Shown here piece by piece: positions 34,317-45,478 of a stretch of 64,000 nucleotides of DNA. This DNA comes from Mytilinidion resinicola. Taxonomy: Eukaryota > Ascomycota > Dothideomycetes > Mytilinidiales > Mytilinidiaceae. The translations under genes were made by a program, and so were the position numbers. The notes under the pieces were generated by a model, which worked only from the letters and a program-made list of their open reading frames with translations, was not told the DNA's origin and searched no databases. Where the stretch lies: the NCBI RefSeq assembly GCF_010093595.1, contig NW_022985451.1:954360-1018359 (forward strand). The letters run 5' to 3'. How positions within the stretch are numbered: the stretch's first letter is position 1; the number at the start of each line of letters is the position of its first letter.

Positions 34317-36093
34317 ATGGCCAAAAAAGAGAGCAATCGCGTGAAGAAGGCCAAGCCCGAGAAGGCGGGCAAAGGGGGCTCGCTGTTCAGCGAAAGTAAA
34401 ACAGTCGACCCCAGCTTGGCATCATTATTTGCTAGTAGTGTGAGTTTTATACAACGTCTGCAGCATGCAAGCAGTAGCTAATGAGCTTTCTTATAGTTAG
34501 GACCAGTCGTAGCTCCACCAAAGTCGCGGTATCGCCCTGCAGCTACAAAGGAATTGAAGGAACTGGCAGAAGATTCAGTCGATGAGGACTCTGAGGACGA
34601 AACCACTGGCGCACAAGCCAAGCATGCTCAATCTGCGGCAGATTTACTGATCAGCGGGAAAACAGAGCGCCCCGAGAAAAAGAGGAAACGTGGAGGCGAT
34701 GACGAGCCGGAAGCTGAGCTAGAAGATGTCTATATGCGCAAGCTAGCCAGGGAAGAAGCGCGAGAGGATGCCAAGCACAAGATAGAGAAGGGCAAGAAGC
34801 GTCTAAAGACGACAGACGAGGAGGAGAACTCTGCCAGCGACTCGGATTCAAGCTCCGAGTCTGAGGCAGAGGGCATGGACGACGATGCTTCCGAGCAAGA
34901 GGAGGAGTCCGCAGTCGACGACGACGCCAAAACACCATACACACCACCCGTGCACGAATCTCTAGCACCGTCCTCAGACGCTATAGAGTTGGAGAAAGCA
35001 GCTCGGACTGTCTTCCTCGGCAACGTGTCCAGCACCGCCATCAAGTCCAAGTCGGCCAAGAAAACCCTCCTAGCCCACCTTGCCTCCTTCATTCCCGACC
35101 TCGCACCACAAAACACGCCGCACAAAGTAGAGACTATTCGCTTCCGTTCCACTGCCTATGCTGGTGTTATACCGAAGAAGGCCGCGTTTGCGTTGAAGGA
35201 GGTCATGGATGCTACTACCAAAAGCACGAATGCGTACGCCGTGTACAGCACGCAGGTAGCCGCGCGGGAAGCAGCGAAGCGGCTAAATGGGACAATCGTG
35301 CTAGATCGACACTTGCGGGTTGATGAGGTGGCACATCCTGCAAAACAAGACCACAAGCGATGCGTATTCGTTGGCAATCTCGGCTTCGTGGACGACGAGA
35401 CCAACATCCAAGCAGCGGAAGAGCTCGAAAATGGGAAGCGAAGTCGGAAGCAGAAGGCTCCCAGCGACGTGGAAGAAGGGCTGTGGGTTCAATTCAGCAA
35501 AGCTGGGCCTGTTGAGAGCGTGAGGGTCGTACGAGATGCGAAAACCCGGGTGAGCAAAGGCATTGCTTATGTGCAATTCAAGGTATGTCAGAGACTACTC
35601 CTCACTCACATGCATCGTACTAATTGAATTTCAGGACCAAAACGGCGTCGAAGCAGCCCTCCAGTTCAACGACCAGAGATACCCACCCCTCCTCCCCCGC
35701 AAACTCCGCGTCGTCCGTGCTAAAGCCTTCAAGCGGAACGCAAAGCCCAACGCGTCCTCATCCACGAAACCGAATTTAACAGGCGGTTATGCGCCCAAGG
35801 TCTCCGCCGAAGAGAAGTCGATGGCCGGGCGCGCCAAAAAGCTGCTCGGTCGGGCTGGTGCAGCACAGGTTCGAAAAGGACAAATGGCCCTCTCTGGGAA
35901 CAAGAAGCAGGATTTCCCGTCCGGCTTCAAGAGGCCAGAGCAGATCGTGTTTGAGGGCCATCGCGCAAGCATCAAGCAGGGTCACAGCGGGCTGAAGTTG
36001 GGCAAGACGATGAAGAAGAAGGGCGTGGGTAAGCCGACGAAGCATGGTAGCAAGAGGGCGTCGGCGTGGAAGGAGAAGGGAAAGGAGGCATAG
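34317..36093 (+). CDS. NOP12: Nucleolar RNA-binding protein Nop12 (60S ribosome assembly)
   Basis: Three exons: 34317-34439, 34497-35582, 35635-36093; 555 residues. The N-terminus has the family signature [14 protein letters not shown], then APPKSRY directly after the first splice. A long acidic/basic segment follows (about 60-200), then two RRMs. RRM1 begins [23 protein letters not shown]2 begins [14 protein letters not shown] and its RNP1, GIAYVQFK, is the last codon block before intron 2. The C-terminus is Lys-rich with [15 protein letters not shown], a nucleolar-type signal. In yeast Nop12 acts in folding and processing of 5.8S/25S pre-rRNA; the same role is expected here. Confidence 0.93.
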
Positions 36094-36593
36094 ATTAGTC
36101 AAAGTTAATTCATGCATGTAGCCACGAATGCCTTGCATGGAGGGTCTAGCATTGAATGACATTCGCCTTTTAGTAGGCTTGAATATCTGCCTTCACAAAC
36201 CACGTACTATGAAGCCTACATGAATCCCCACCCCCCCCCCCCCAAAATCTCAGCACACTCAACTCTTAATCTCCTCGCACATAGAACTATAGAACTCGAG
36301 AACTAATTCCTTCTCTTTACCCTCTTACACACTCGCCTACTTGTCGTACGTATTCCATGGCAGTGCGGGGGACTCATACGTGCAAGAATTAACACTGTCT
36401 GTCTCATCAGCAGCGTCACCCTCCATTCATAGTCTCCAACGTCTTTGCAAACCTTGGCACTATCTTTTCGCATTCGCCGTCGATAATACGCAGCAGTATG
36501 GCCTCTTCAACTTCAACTTGGACTAGATTCCCCAACTAGCTTAAGAACAAGGTCTATGCAAACCTTAACACTATCTTTTCGAATTCGTCGTCG
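36094..36593. other. Intergenic region with C-run and first copy of a duplicated segment
   Basis: 3' flank of NOP12, then a run of 13 Cs at 36231-36243. From 36441 it holds the damaged first copy of a 111-bp tandem duplication. Confidence 0.6.
36231..36243. repeat. Poly-C run
   Basis: Thirteen consecutive C residues; the exact length may be a sequencing estimate. Confidence 0.8.
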
Positions 36594-36662
36594 ATGACGG
36601 CCAGCAGTACGGCCTCTTCGACTTCAACTTGGGCCGGCTTCCCCGGCGAACTCAAGAATAAG
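36441..36662 (+). repeat. Tandem duplication of 111 bp (37 codons), two full copies
   Basis: Copy 1 (36441-36551) and copy 2 (36552-36662) each start GTCT[T/A]TGCAAACCTT and run to AAGGTCTA. The period is exactly 37 codons, so both copies read in the same frame. Copy 2 holds the likely start codon (36594) and reads STSTWAGFPGELKNKVYA; copy 1 reads STSTWTRFPN, a stop, then LKNKVYA. Many differences are transitions. Confidence 0.8.
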
Positions 36663-37459
36663 GTCTACGCAGGGCTTTTTTGCAATGATGACAAGTGTCT
36701 CTACGTCCAGTGGGACCGGAAGACGCTTAAACCTAAGCTGCGCACCCTCTTGCAGTTGCACTAATGTGCACGAATCGTGAGACCTACCGCGAGGTGGTGT
36801 CGTTCCTCTTCGGACACAACACTCTTCACCTCGACCTTCCGCCTCACGAGGCTATTAAGTTCTTAGATAGTATACCAGAAGATGCAGCCGGCAGGATTAA
36901 GTCAATCAATCTAGGACCACACTTCGTAGTTAACAACGGATGGGGCTTCTCGGCGGCTCTTGCAAAGAAATTATGCTCAATGGAATTGGAAACTATTACG
37001 GCCCAGTTTCCTCAGGACTTTGGGACTTATACACGTCAGGTCCCGCCTCGTGTGCAAGGCTCTGCTGTTCGCACCCAGGTTGTCGTAAAGACAGTCGACA
37101 GCGGACCTCATATCTACAGTTATTTGGAATTCTTACACGGCTTTATCTTCGGGCTCATGACCGACTGTTTCAAGACTCTAAGATTAGCTCACCCACGTGT
37201 CTGGGGCAAGACTGCGGATATCGAGTCGTATAACAGTATCAAGGCCCTCCGTTCACTGGGGGTGGACAAAGTACCGTCTCCGAAGCCTATGTACGCCAAA
37301 ATGATGAAGTCCGGAGTCGCCAGCATGCGCACCTTAGCAGCGCAAAACAACAACGTTCCGGATCCTGCTGAAATTCAGAGACTGGGACTCTGGAAGAAAC
37401 GCTTCGATGATATTATCGGGCTGCTGAGGTTGGACTTTGAAGCCGCCTTTGGCGAGTAG
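36594..37459 (+). pseudogene. Unknown fungal protein with F-box-like opening, frameshifted
   Basis: Two overlapping frames form one gene-like unit. The first (36594-36764) reads GFPGELKNKVYAGLF, like the start of many fungal hypothetical proteins that open with a short F-box-like leucine motif. It ends at TAA (36762-36764). The second (36764-37459) continues CTNRETYREVVSFLFGHNTL, the typical next block (a T/CNRxIYxE motif). The junction is TAATG; one added base near 36761 would make one 288-residue protein. The lesion may be real or a base-calling error. No catalytic function is implied by the sequence. I see no intron that would bridge the frames. Confidence 0.5.
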
Positions 37460-38263
37460 CGTGCCGGAGGGAACGGGACTGTGATTGAGTTGACAAGCGG
37501 TAGACTTGACAAGGGTGAAGTCAAGACGAACAAGCGCAAGTTCGAGGCTGTAGATGACTGTGAAAATGAACGTATTGTTGAACCTTTCAAGCGAGATATG
37601 GCGAGGGTTTTTGTTGAAATGCATAGAAAGGTCGGCCCTGATATACGCGCGATGGCTGGGATGGAGCTTTAGGTTATTGGCTTATACCGGACGGGAATAT
37701 GAAATTGAAGTTTACTTGTTAGAGGAGAAGATGCCACTGTTGAAAGTTGCTCGTTCCATCGGTCTGAATTAGAATAAGTTATGTTGCGGACTGCTATGAT
37801 TTCATTTCCTTGGCTATTTTCTAGTTCAATGTATTGCAGTACTTAGATTGGTAGTCTCATAGTTTTAAATTGAAACGTAACGGTGTACCTTCTTAAAATA
37901 CTTTCCCGTTGATCAGTGAACCAGAACAGCGTAGCGCCGTCCGCGGGTCGGTAGAATACCTCGGCGGGAATTAACGCGACTCCCACGACTACTGCTGACA
38001 TAAACTTGGCCTGCAGACCATCAAGACTTTGCTCACTTACATCCACTTTTGGACATCTCCAACGAGATCGGCACTCGCATTTCGGCACTCGCCTTCCTAC
38101 ACTGCTTATCTCCATCGTGCCAAAGTCAAACTTCCTCGTTGACTCACTCATCACCAACTTATATACATCTCCATAAAGAACACCCTTCCAGGTAAAACTT
38201 CGTGGAAGAAACTAGGTTTACCATCACTGAAGACCCCTTGACTACCCACCAAAATAGCAGGGT
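37460..38263. other. Intergenic region
   Basis: No supportable gene. The final 150 bases are the promoter of the methyltransferase gene. Confidence 0.55.
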
Positions 38264-39184
38264 ATGAACCCTATCCGCCATTGCCCACGCTTTCTCTCGC
38301 CTCTCAATTCCAAACCCCTCATCCCCCATCCACAAGTCTCCTACGCAGCCCTCTCACACTCACGAACCTTTCAAACCTCCCCCTCAGCCATGTCCTCCTC
38401 CCCAAAGAAAGACTGGAGCGCAACCCAATACCTCAAATTCGGCGACCAACGCACCCGCGCTGTGCGCGACCTCCTCTCCGCCGTCCCCCTGACCTCGCCA
38501 ACCCGCATCGTCGACCTGGGCTGCGGCCCGGGCAACAGCACCGAAGTCCTTGTCGCCCGCTACCCCAACGCCGCCATCAGCGGCATGGACTCCTCCTCCG
38601 ACATGCTCTCGAAAGCCGCCGCGGCGCTTCCCGGCATCGACTTCGTCAAGGGCGACCTCACCACCTACGAGCCACCCCCGGGCACCGACCTGCTCTTCTC
38701 CAACGCCGTCTTCCAATGGTTGCCCGGCCCCGCGCGTATCCCCACCCTTGCGCGGCTGATCAAAACCCTGCCATCTGGCGGCGTGATTGCGATCCAAGTC
38801 CCCGACAACTTCCACGAGCGCTCGCACCGCCTAATGCGCGAGACCGCGGCAGACGGGCCCTGGGCTGGCATCTTGAGTAAGCTGAACCCGGAGCGCGACC
38901 CCATCGCGGCGCCGGTGACGTTCTACAATGAGTTGAAGCCGTTGTGTAAGAGTGTGGATATCTGGCACACGCACTATCAGCATGTGCTGGAGGGCCCGGA
39001 GGCGATTGTGGAGTGGGTCAAGGGGACGGGGCTGCGGCCGTTTGTGGATCCGTTGGATGAGGGGATGAGGGAGGGGTTTTTGGAGGCGTATTTGGAGAGG
39101 ATTGCGGAGGCATATCCGAGGTTGCATGATGGGAAGGTTATGCTTACTTATCCGAGGTTGTTTTTGGTGGCTGTGAAGGCATAA
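38264..39184 (+). CDS. Trans-aconitate 2-methyltransferase-like SAM enzyme
   Basis: Single exon, 306 residues from the first ATG. Motif I of class I methyltransferases, RIVDLGCGPGNSTEVL, is at about residues 81-96. It is followed by the acidic ribose-binding position in ISGMDSSSDML, then DFVKGDLTTYEP and LLFSNAVFQWLP, all close to bacterial Tam proteins. The C-terminal GLRPFVDPLD and YPRLHDGKVMLTYPRLFLV blocks also fit. Expected reaction: methyl transfer from S-adenosylmethionine to trans-aconitate, a toxic isomer of the citrate-cycle intermediate. The first 42 residues are basic and Ser-rich and could be a mitochondrial presequence; starting at Met43 (MSSSPKKDW) would give a cytosolic enzyme of usual length, so both forms are possible. 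Confidence 0.9.
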   Translation: MNPIRHCPRFLSPLNSKPLIPHPQVSYAALSHSRTFQTSPSAMSSSPKKDWSATQYLKFGDQRTRAVRDLLSAVPLTSPTRIVDLGCGPGNSTEVLVARYPNAAISGMDSSSDMLSKAAAALPGIDFVKGDLTTYEPPPGTDLLFSNAVFQWLPGPARIPTLARLIKTLPSGGVIAIQVPDNFHERSHRLMRETAADGPWAGILSKLNPERDPIAAPVTFYNELKPLCKSVDIWHTHYQHVLEGPEAIVEWVKGTGLRPFVDPLDEGMREGFLEAYLERIAEAYPRLHDGKVMLTYPRLFLVAVKA

Positions 39185-39601
39185 GGGGAATGGATGAGAG
39201 GGGAGGTGGGGAGGATGGTGAGTTGTGGTACTGAATTTATTGCGTGTTTGAATGAGTGATTTTAGGGCGTAGAGATAATGGCGGTCTGGAGAGCTCGCAC
39301 AGGTACCTATATTAGAGTTTAAAGGTCTATGGTCCAGTTTGCGCTTTTCTGATCGTTACATCTCATTTTAAATTGATCAATGTGTTGGAGTACCTCAAAC
39401 GGCGGGAATACGCTTGCATAAACGTTGTTCAGGTATGATGATTTCTGATTTCTATTTATATCGACTTGTATGGGGCCATCCTCTAGACCAGTGTCTATCC
39501 GCTGATTTGATTTCTAGCCGACATTTCTGTCTCTCCTTCAAATCTCTGAATAGTGCCCGAAGCACTCCAAGCAGCGGCAAAAGAGTCTCAAATCACCCAC
39601 G
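39185..39601. other. Convergent intergenic region
   Basis: 3' flanks of the methyltransferase and the first RBR gene. Nothing else is seen. Confidence 0.6.
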
Positions 39602-41105
39602 TTACATGCATCGAGTGCATTGGCGGGAGTTGCAGCGCCTACACTCATTGATGAAACGCAACTGGAAAGGGTGCCGGCAAGTTTGGCAGCTAGTATCGAC
39701 TTCAGGGGCAGCGTTTCGGCGAAGATAGTCTCGTCCGCGGCAATGTCGACAGCGGCCTTCTTTAACGGTGAATCTGACGTCGGCTGGTATGACCTCTGGC
39801 GGTGGTAGTGCTGCTATCTGCTGCTCGAAGAGTCCTAGTTCTGGTACCGGCGGTGGTGGAGCCCGAGCTCGTGGTGCTGGAGGGGCCCTTGCTTGGGGTA
39901 GTGGTAGTACTCTTCGTCTGAGTGGTGCGCGCATAGCTAGAGGAGCTAGAGGAGCTGGAGGGCCCCAAATAGCTAGAAGATCTGGTGGAAGATTCCCACG
40001 CAGTTGTACGGCTGTGAGGCGCTCTTCCTCCCAAAGAGGGCATTCGCAAGTGTGCCACTTCTTGCCGCAAAGGTAGCAGAACTCCGCCTTGCATCTGCAA
40101 CTATAAAAGGGTTAGTATGTTTCTCTTTTCATATTCAACCTCGTCGTCAGCCTGTGGACATCTGTCTCCTGCTACCTGTGGTGGCTTGGCGAAGCAACAG
40201 GTCTTTTAAATCCACAGCTTTACTTCTCATTCAAAAGTGTGAGCGTGTATCCAAGCACCATAGCAGCGGTAACGTCGTGTATAAACACGAGGGAAGAAGA
40301 TTGCAGGATGGGTAACCTACGTCATATGATAGCAACCGGTGTTCAACTCAACCATCTCTTTGCAGTTGAAGCAGCGCTGCCACTTCTTCTCGCTAGCCGT
40401 GTCCATTAACGCCTTCGTAGCAGGATCATCAGGGCAAAGACCACGATGAGCCGGAGCCTTACAGAGGGTACAGGTCTCTTGAGAACAATGCGGACATCTC
40501 GCCAAATCATTCCTGTGATAGTCCGGGCGAATGAAGCGACCACATGTCGAATGAGCGCAATACGTGGGATTGGGCGTGCTCAGCTCGACTTCCTTCTCTT
40601 CGATCCGCTCGATGAGATCATACGGAAAGACATGCTTGCAGAGATCGAGGGGGATCGGATTCCTGCAACATTTCGGTGGGAATACGATCGTGTCCTCGAG
40701 AGCCTTGTTGAACCATTCAAGGAGGCACTCTCGGCAATAGTTGTGCGGCACCGGCTGGCAGCTAAGTGAGACGACGACGGCGGACGGTTTGCGCGCTCCA
40801 CACGGCTTCGATATCTCACCAGGCTTTTCATTTTTTGCAGACGTAATCCCGAAGACTTCCTTCACTTTGGCGACGCCATTTTGAACGGGGGAGGCCTCTT
40901 TCTGGGTATAGGCGTTGGCAGTGACAGCGACGCCTCCGAGGCGACAGGCCAGCACACGATCCCTCTCACGCTGTCGCTCCTCCTGTACCATGCGTTGGAT
41001 TTCATTGGCGGTGGCCTTATCTTTCGGATCGTTTGAAACGCGCAGACGCGTAGCGATATCGAGGATCTGGAGCTGGCGGACCAGATCCTCTGATTCTTGG
41101 TCCAT
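39602..41105 (-). CDS. RBR (RING1-IBR-RING2) E3 ubiquitin ligase, copy 1
   Basis: Two exons, 41105-40321 and 40100-39602; 427 residues. The 220-nt intron splits the RING2 motif after HMT and the splice restores CYHMTCRCKAEFCYLC. RING1-like region: residues 99-147 (CQPVPHNYCRECLLEWF, FPPKCC). IBR: CAHSTCGRFIRP to CPHCSQETCTLCK. RING2: residues 245 onward, with the expected catalytic Cys at 258 (NTGCYH). RBR ligases carry ubiquitin on that Cys. The position of the first RING1 Cys is Ser99, so the first zinc site is incomplete. After a Pro-rich linker the tail has a further Cys-rich module ending LRFINECRRCNSRQCTRC, shared with copy 2. Confidence 0.88.
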
Positions 41106-42191
41106 GATGGGCGGCCGCAGAACGCGTCAATGCCTCGCTCTCGTCAGCAGTCGATCTGGTATCTTCGCAAAGCTAGAAAGTGTACTTACAAAAGGCGAAG
41201 CCGAGCGCTGTGCGAGAAGATCCAAGGATAGGCAGCTCACTTCAAAGACATTGGCGACGCTAGATCAGGACAAGTGCGAGTCGGCGCAGGAAAGATGCGC
41301 GCTGGAGGCCGGCGTCGCCTCGAGTGTGGTGAGGTACAACGATCGGCGTCGGTGTCGTGTTGTTGTCGCGGAGGAGGTGAGGAAGTGGAAGACAAAAGGA
41401 TAACTCAAGAATCTTCCGGGCTCCGCGCTTATCTCGGCAGAGAGAAGTGAGATGAAGGATGAAATAGCTTAGTAGGCTTTTGTGTGCGTACGTCACGACG
41501 TATCGCGTCATAATCGGACAGTGAGCCAGATGTAAGATAACCACGCCCGGCTGCCTGAGGTAGTCAAAGGAGGTAAAAGCTCGTCTAAAGTCTTACCTTA
41601 TATCTCGTTATGATTTCGAAAACAAATCTGAAGGACTTCAAGCGGTGTAAACCAATATCACGTGGATGGAAGATCGTATGAGCTGGTTTCAAGACTCCGG
41701 AAAGCAAGATACCTGTGGGACTTTTGGATAGAGATTCGGGAATGCTAGCTAAGTTCAAGCTAAATCTGCTAGATAAGAGTCACAAAACATGATTCCATCC
41801 ATTTCGATTACCGTATATTCCAGATATTCATTATCTGTAACCAATATCTACCAAGTTCACCTGCGCGGTCTAGCTTAAGTGATCTTGGGTGGATTTGTAA
41901 AAGTATACTGAGGCATCACAGCAGTAGTATAAAAAGGCACACACATGTAGCGACGGACTTCTTTCTTCACGGAGAGAGGAAGGACTTGAAAGTCATGAGA
42001 ATTATTCGCAGAAAAGCATCTGAAACTTGCCTTTCGGCAAGTGTGTACACGCCATTTCAGCAATACTTGAGGTACCCCTACGATTTCATCGATCGTCATT
42101 CGCCCAAATCGGCCCCGTTTCGAAATCTGAAAGGGTGTCAAGAAGCCACAAGTCGGTGGCGGAAAGGTGGTGCGCGTCTGTACCAGAGCCC
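41106..42191. other. Intergenic region between RBR copies
   Basis: Promoter of copy 1 and 3' flank of copy 2. No gene is supported on either strand. Confidence 0.55.
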
Positions 42192-43817
42192 TCAGATACG
42201 GTTGTTGATGCATCGTAGACAGAGACGCCGGTCGCATAGTCGGCATTCATTGATGAACCGGAGGCGGTTTGTGTTCACGCATAACTCGCACGTAGTGTTG
42301 GCGCCGTGTTTAGAATAGCGACGATACCAATTATGTTCGCATTCGGCATCTTCAGGCCCGGAGACTGCTACCGACGGAGCTCGTTCTGGTGTGGGAAGAT
42401 CAGGTGTTGCGAGACGGATAAGAGGGGCCGCAGAGGACCGACGCTGCCGCATGTCACCTAGAAGGCCTCGTTCCTCGAACTGAGGACAAGAGCATGTCTT
42501 CCATGTAGAGCCACAAAGATAGCAGAACTGCGCTCCGCATCGGCACGTCATATGGTAGCAGCCGGTCTCTAGCTCAACCATATGCTTACAGGATCGGCAC
42601 TGCATCCACATCTTTCTGTTGGCTGTTTCCATGAACGGCTGGGTCGTAGGGCCTTCCGGGCAGAGACCTTAGTGACCACGCATTTTGCAGATTCTACAGG
42701 TTTCATGCTGACACTTCGGGCAGGTGGCAATGTCTCCGCTGTAAAATTCTGGACGAATAAACTGTCCACAGGGTACGCTTGAGCAGTAGGTCGGATCTGA
42801 GGTGCTGAGTTCAATACGCTTCTCGATAAAGAGGTCAACGAAGTCCCGCGTGAAGAAAGGCTCACAGTCGACCAAAGAAATAGGAATGCGACAGCAGCGC
42901 GGAGGAAAGAGCGATGTATCTGTCAAGGATGACTCGAAGAGATCTAGGATGCACTCGCGGCAGTACGCATGAGGGGTCGGTTGACAATTGAGACGCAGCA
43001 TATCGAAGTTAGGCTTGGTCTCTAGGCAAGCCACGCACTCAGTATGAGTGGCTGCTGTAGACTTCGCTTTTCCTTTTTCTCTCGAGATCGGATTCGATGA
43101 TTCTCCGTGCTCTTCATCTAAATCAATATCGTACACAAAGCTGATGCTCGTCATAGTTTGAGCGGCCTCTTCGACATATCTCTCGTCATTGCTATCGATC
43201 TCGATAACGGATTCCGGACGATGGCTATGCTGACTGTGACAGAACGTAGGGTTCGGCGTCGAGATCTCCACCACTTTTTCCTTGAATTCCTTCACAAAGT
43301 CTGGTGTAAAGAGATGGCTGACATAGGCTGATGGGAACTTTGCAACACTTAGGAGGAAAAGCGTGACGTCGTTCATGGAGGCTTTGAAGAGATTCCCCAA
43401 GCAGTCGGGACAATAGTGGTGAAGAGCAGGCCGACATCCAAGTTGGATGACCTCGTAGGCCGGCTTTCGCTCCAAGCAGGCAATACACTCGACATGGCTC
43501 GCATACTTAAAGGCTTCTTCGTGGGTTCTCTTCTTAGACTTCTCGTTATTCTCGCCGGTGGGGTGTGCGTTCTCGTCCCCATTTTTGGCCTGGTCTTCTT
43601 CGGCTTGCAGTCGTTCGACCAGGACATGATCCCGGTGGAGTTGTTGGTCTGTCTGGATAAGACGCTCTATGGTGATGCGATCGTCTTCGTCGCCTCGAGA
43701 AAGCCTTGCAGCAAGTGCGGCGCTGTCCAGCTCGTCGAGCTGTCGTTGGATTTCGGCGCGTAGAGACTGGAATGCTACGTAGTCGTCAATAGGATCCTTA
43801 GCCGAAGGCGATCCCAT
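42192..43817 (-). pseudogene. RBR E3 ligase, copy 2, with in-frame stop and internal RING1 duplication
   Basis: One frame from 43817 to 42192 (542 codons) is broken only by TAA at 42671-42669, which falls between IBR and RING2. Before it (382 residues) are a coiled N-terminus, a first RING1-like half (residues 111-193), a linker, then a second complete RING1 (261-309) and IBR (345-378). After it come RING2 (CRSCKHMVELETGCYHMTC) and a Cys-rich tail with LRFINECRLCDRRLCLRC. In the first RING1 half the expected FPPKCCKVPISL is present in another frame (around 43330-43360), bracketed by two compensating shifts. RING2 has no intron where copy 1 has one. As written only a truncated protein lacking the catalytic Cys would be made. 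Confidence 0.75.
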
Positions 43818-44620
43818 GGCCTGAAGGAAATTGTCCGTCTCTTCTAGCTGAAGCTTGAGTGTCAGCCGCTACGTCACTTGCGCCAATGTCGCTCCGCCAA
43901 CCTCGCTGTGGATTGTCAACAATCGTCCACGAAACAATGAAGAGGAGTTAGAGTGAGCTTACCGGCTGTTTTGATTGCCCATAGTGCCAGCGACTCGCCC
44001 AGCGCGATGCGAAGGAGAGCGTTGATGGGGACCTGACGATGGGGTTGTGGGTAAAGTGTGGTGTGGTGGAGGGTTGGAGGTTTGGAAGGAGCGAGGCGCG
44101 TCTCCTCGAGGTCGGACGCGTCTCCGATATAACATCACAATCGGGCGAGTTAGTACAGCGGAGAAGGCCTCTCGTGCTTGATGATATTAGAAGTTCTCCA
44201 GCGAGGCTTGCAGTCGTGCAAGATGAAGATCTCACATCTCCGAAGCTGGAAAAGTCTATTGAAGCACTCCACACAGTGGCATGCGAATGTCGGTAACATC
44301 ATGCCCCGAAACTGCACATTATGACAACAGATGACAGTATCATCGATAATCCTTCGTAAAGTATGAAGTGAGAGAACAAGAAAGCGAGAGTGCAAGAGTG
44401 AGAAGACAGCAACGTGCTCTCAAAGCATAACGAGCGCAAGTGGTCTCCGCAGGAGTCGAACAATGACCATTGCTACACTTGCCTTAGCGACACCTACTCT
44501 GCTCAAATTGAGAGATATATTCGCTATTGTTTGTTCAGCCTCACATCTCCAGTCACCCCAGACGTCCCAAGAGCGGTAAGGTCCGCAAGGCCTTCTCCTC
44601 CAGCCCAGTCTCCTAACCAA
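43818..44620. other. Intergenic region
   Basis: Promoter side of RBR copy 2 and 3' flank of the unknown gene at 44621. Open frames here have no family features. Confidence 0.55.
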
Positions 44621-45478
44621 TCATTCTCGGGTCATGTCCTGTCTGGCGTCCAGCGAACGGACAAGATGACCAGGTTCCAGAGGACACCAAGCAAGATGGA
44701 AAACTCCATCGATCAGGGCTGGTGTTGGGCGATAACTGATGTCGTCATCATGCAAAAGGACGACTACCTGGAAAGGGAGGCGGAAGACATCATAGCTTTT
44801 CCCAGCCTCGATTACCTCGTCCGGATCCATCAAGATGTTCTTAATAGTGACAGCTCGCTCCACGATAGGCGTCTCTTTGAGCTTTAGACGCTGTTGCACT
44901 GTCAGAGCATCCTTGGCCCATGCGTCAAGTAGCAGGTAAACAGTACCGGTGTGCCTCTTTCCCCTGGCCCACGGATAAAGCGTATCATTCGGAAAATGAT
45001 CTCGCGTCTCTTCCGGGTTGTCGTACTGCCACTGCGCGACTGCGTCGTGAATAATGGATACCTGCTCTTTCTTTCGTGTCGACAACTCCTTGGTCTAAGC
45101 ATCTGAAATTGCCTGAAGCGGTTGCAAGTAGCAGAGTTCGCGGTGAACTCTTCTCCGATATTCCTCGGGAAGTGCGGACAAAGCTTTCGCCATTTGCGCC
45201 CGGTGTTGGGAGTCCAAACGCCATCGCTCACGGCCTTGACCGTTAGGGTTGAATTTACATCCTACACATTCCCACATCAGTAGTTCTGGCTCAGTGGGGA
45301 TGTGGTTTGATTTGTAGGAATGAAAGACTTGAACGGTGGAGTTGCGCATCTTAGACGCGCGTAGGACAGCCACTTCCTCGGGGTCCAGGACACTACTTTG
45401 AACGGTGTCGATATGTGGCTCTTCGGGTCGATGCACCGACGTGAAGAGAGGCAAACGGCTTTGGTCTTGGAGCGGCAT
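44621..45478 (-). pseudogene. Unknown gene with a single in-frame TAG
   Basis: From the ATG at 45478 one frame runs to TGA at 44621 and is interrupted only by TAG at 45097-45095, between QPLQAISDA and TKELSTRKKEQ. CAG to TAG would explain it. The full reading is 285 codons. The first half holds a CX2C pair (LLMWECVGCKFNPNG) followed by an RxEW-like segment; the second half has DHFPNDTLYPWARG and an aromatic-rich end. I recognise no family. It lies between RBR genes 2 and 3 on the same strand, so it may belong to that block. An intron removing the TAG is possible in principle but I see no good GT/AG pair around it. Confidence 0.5.
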
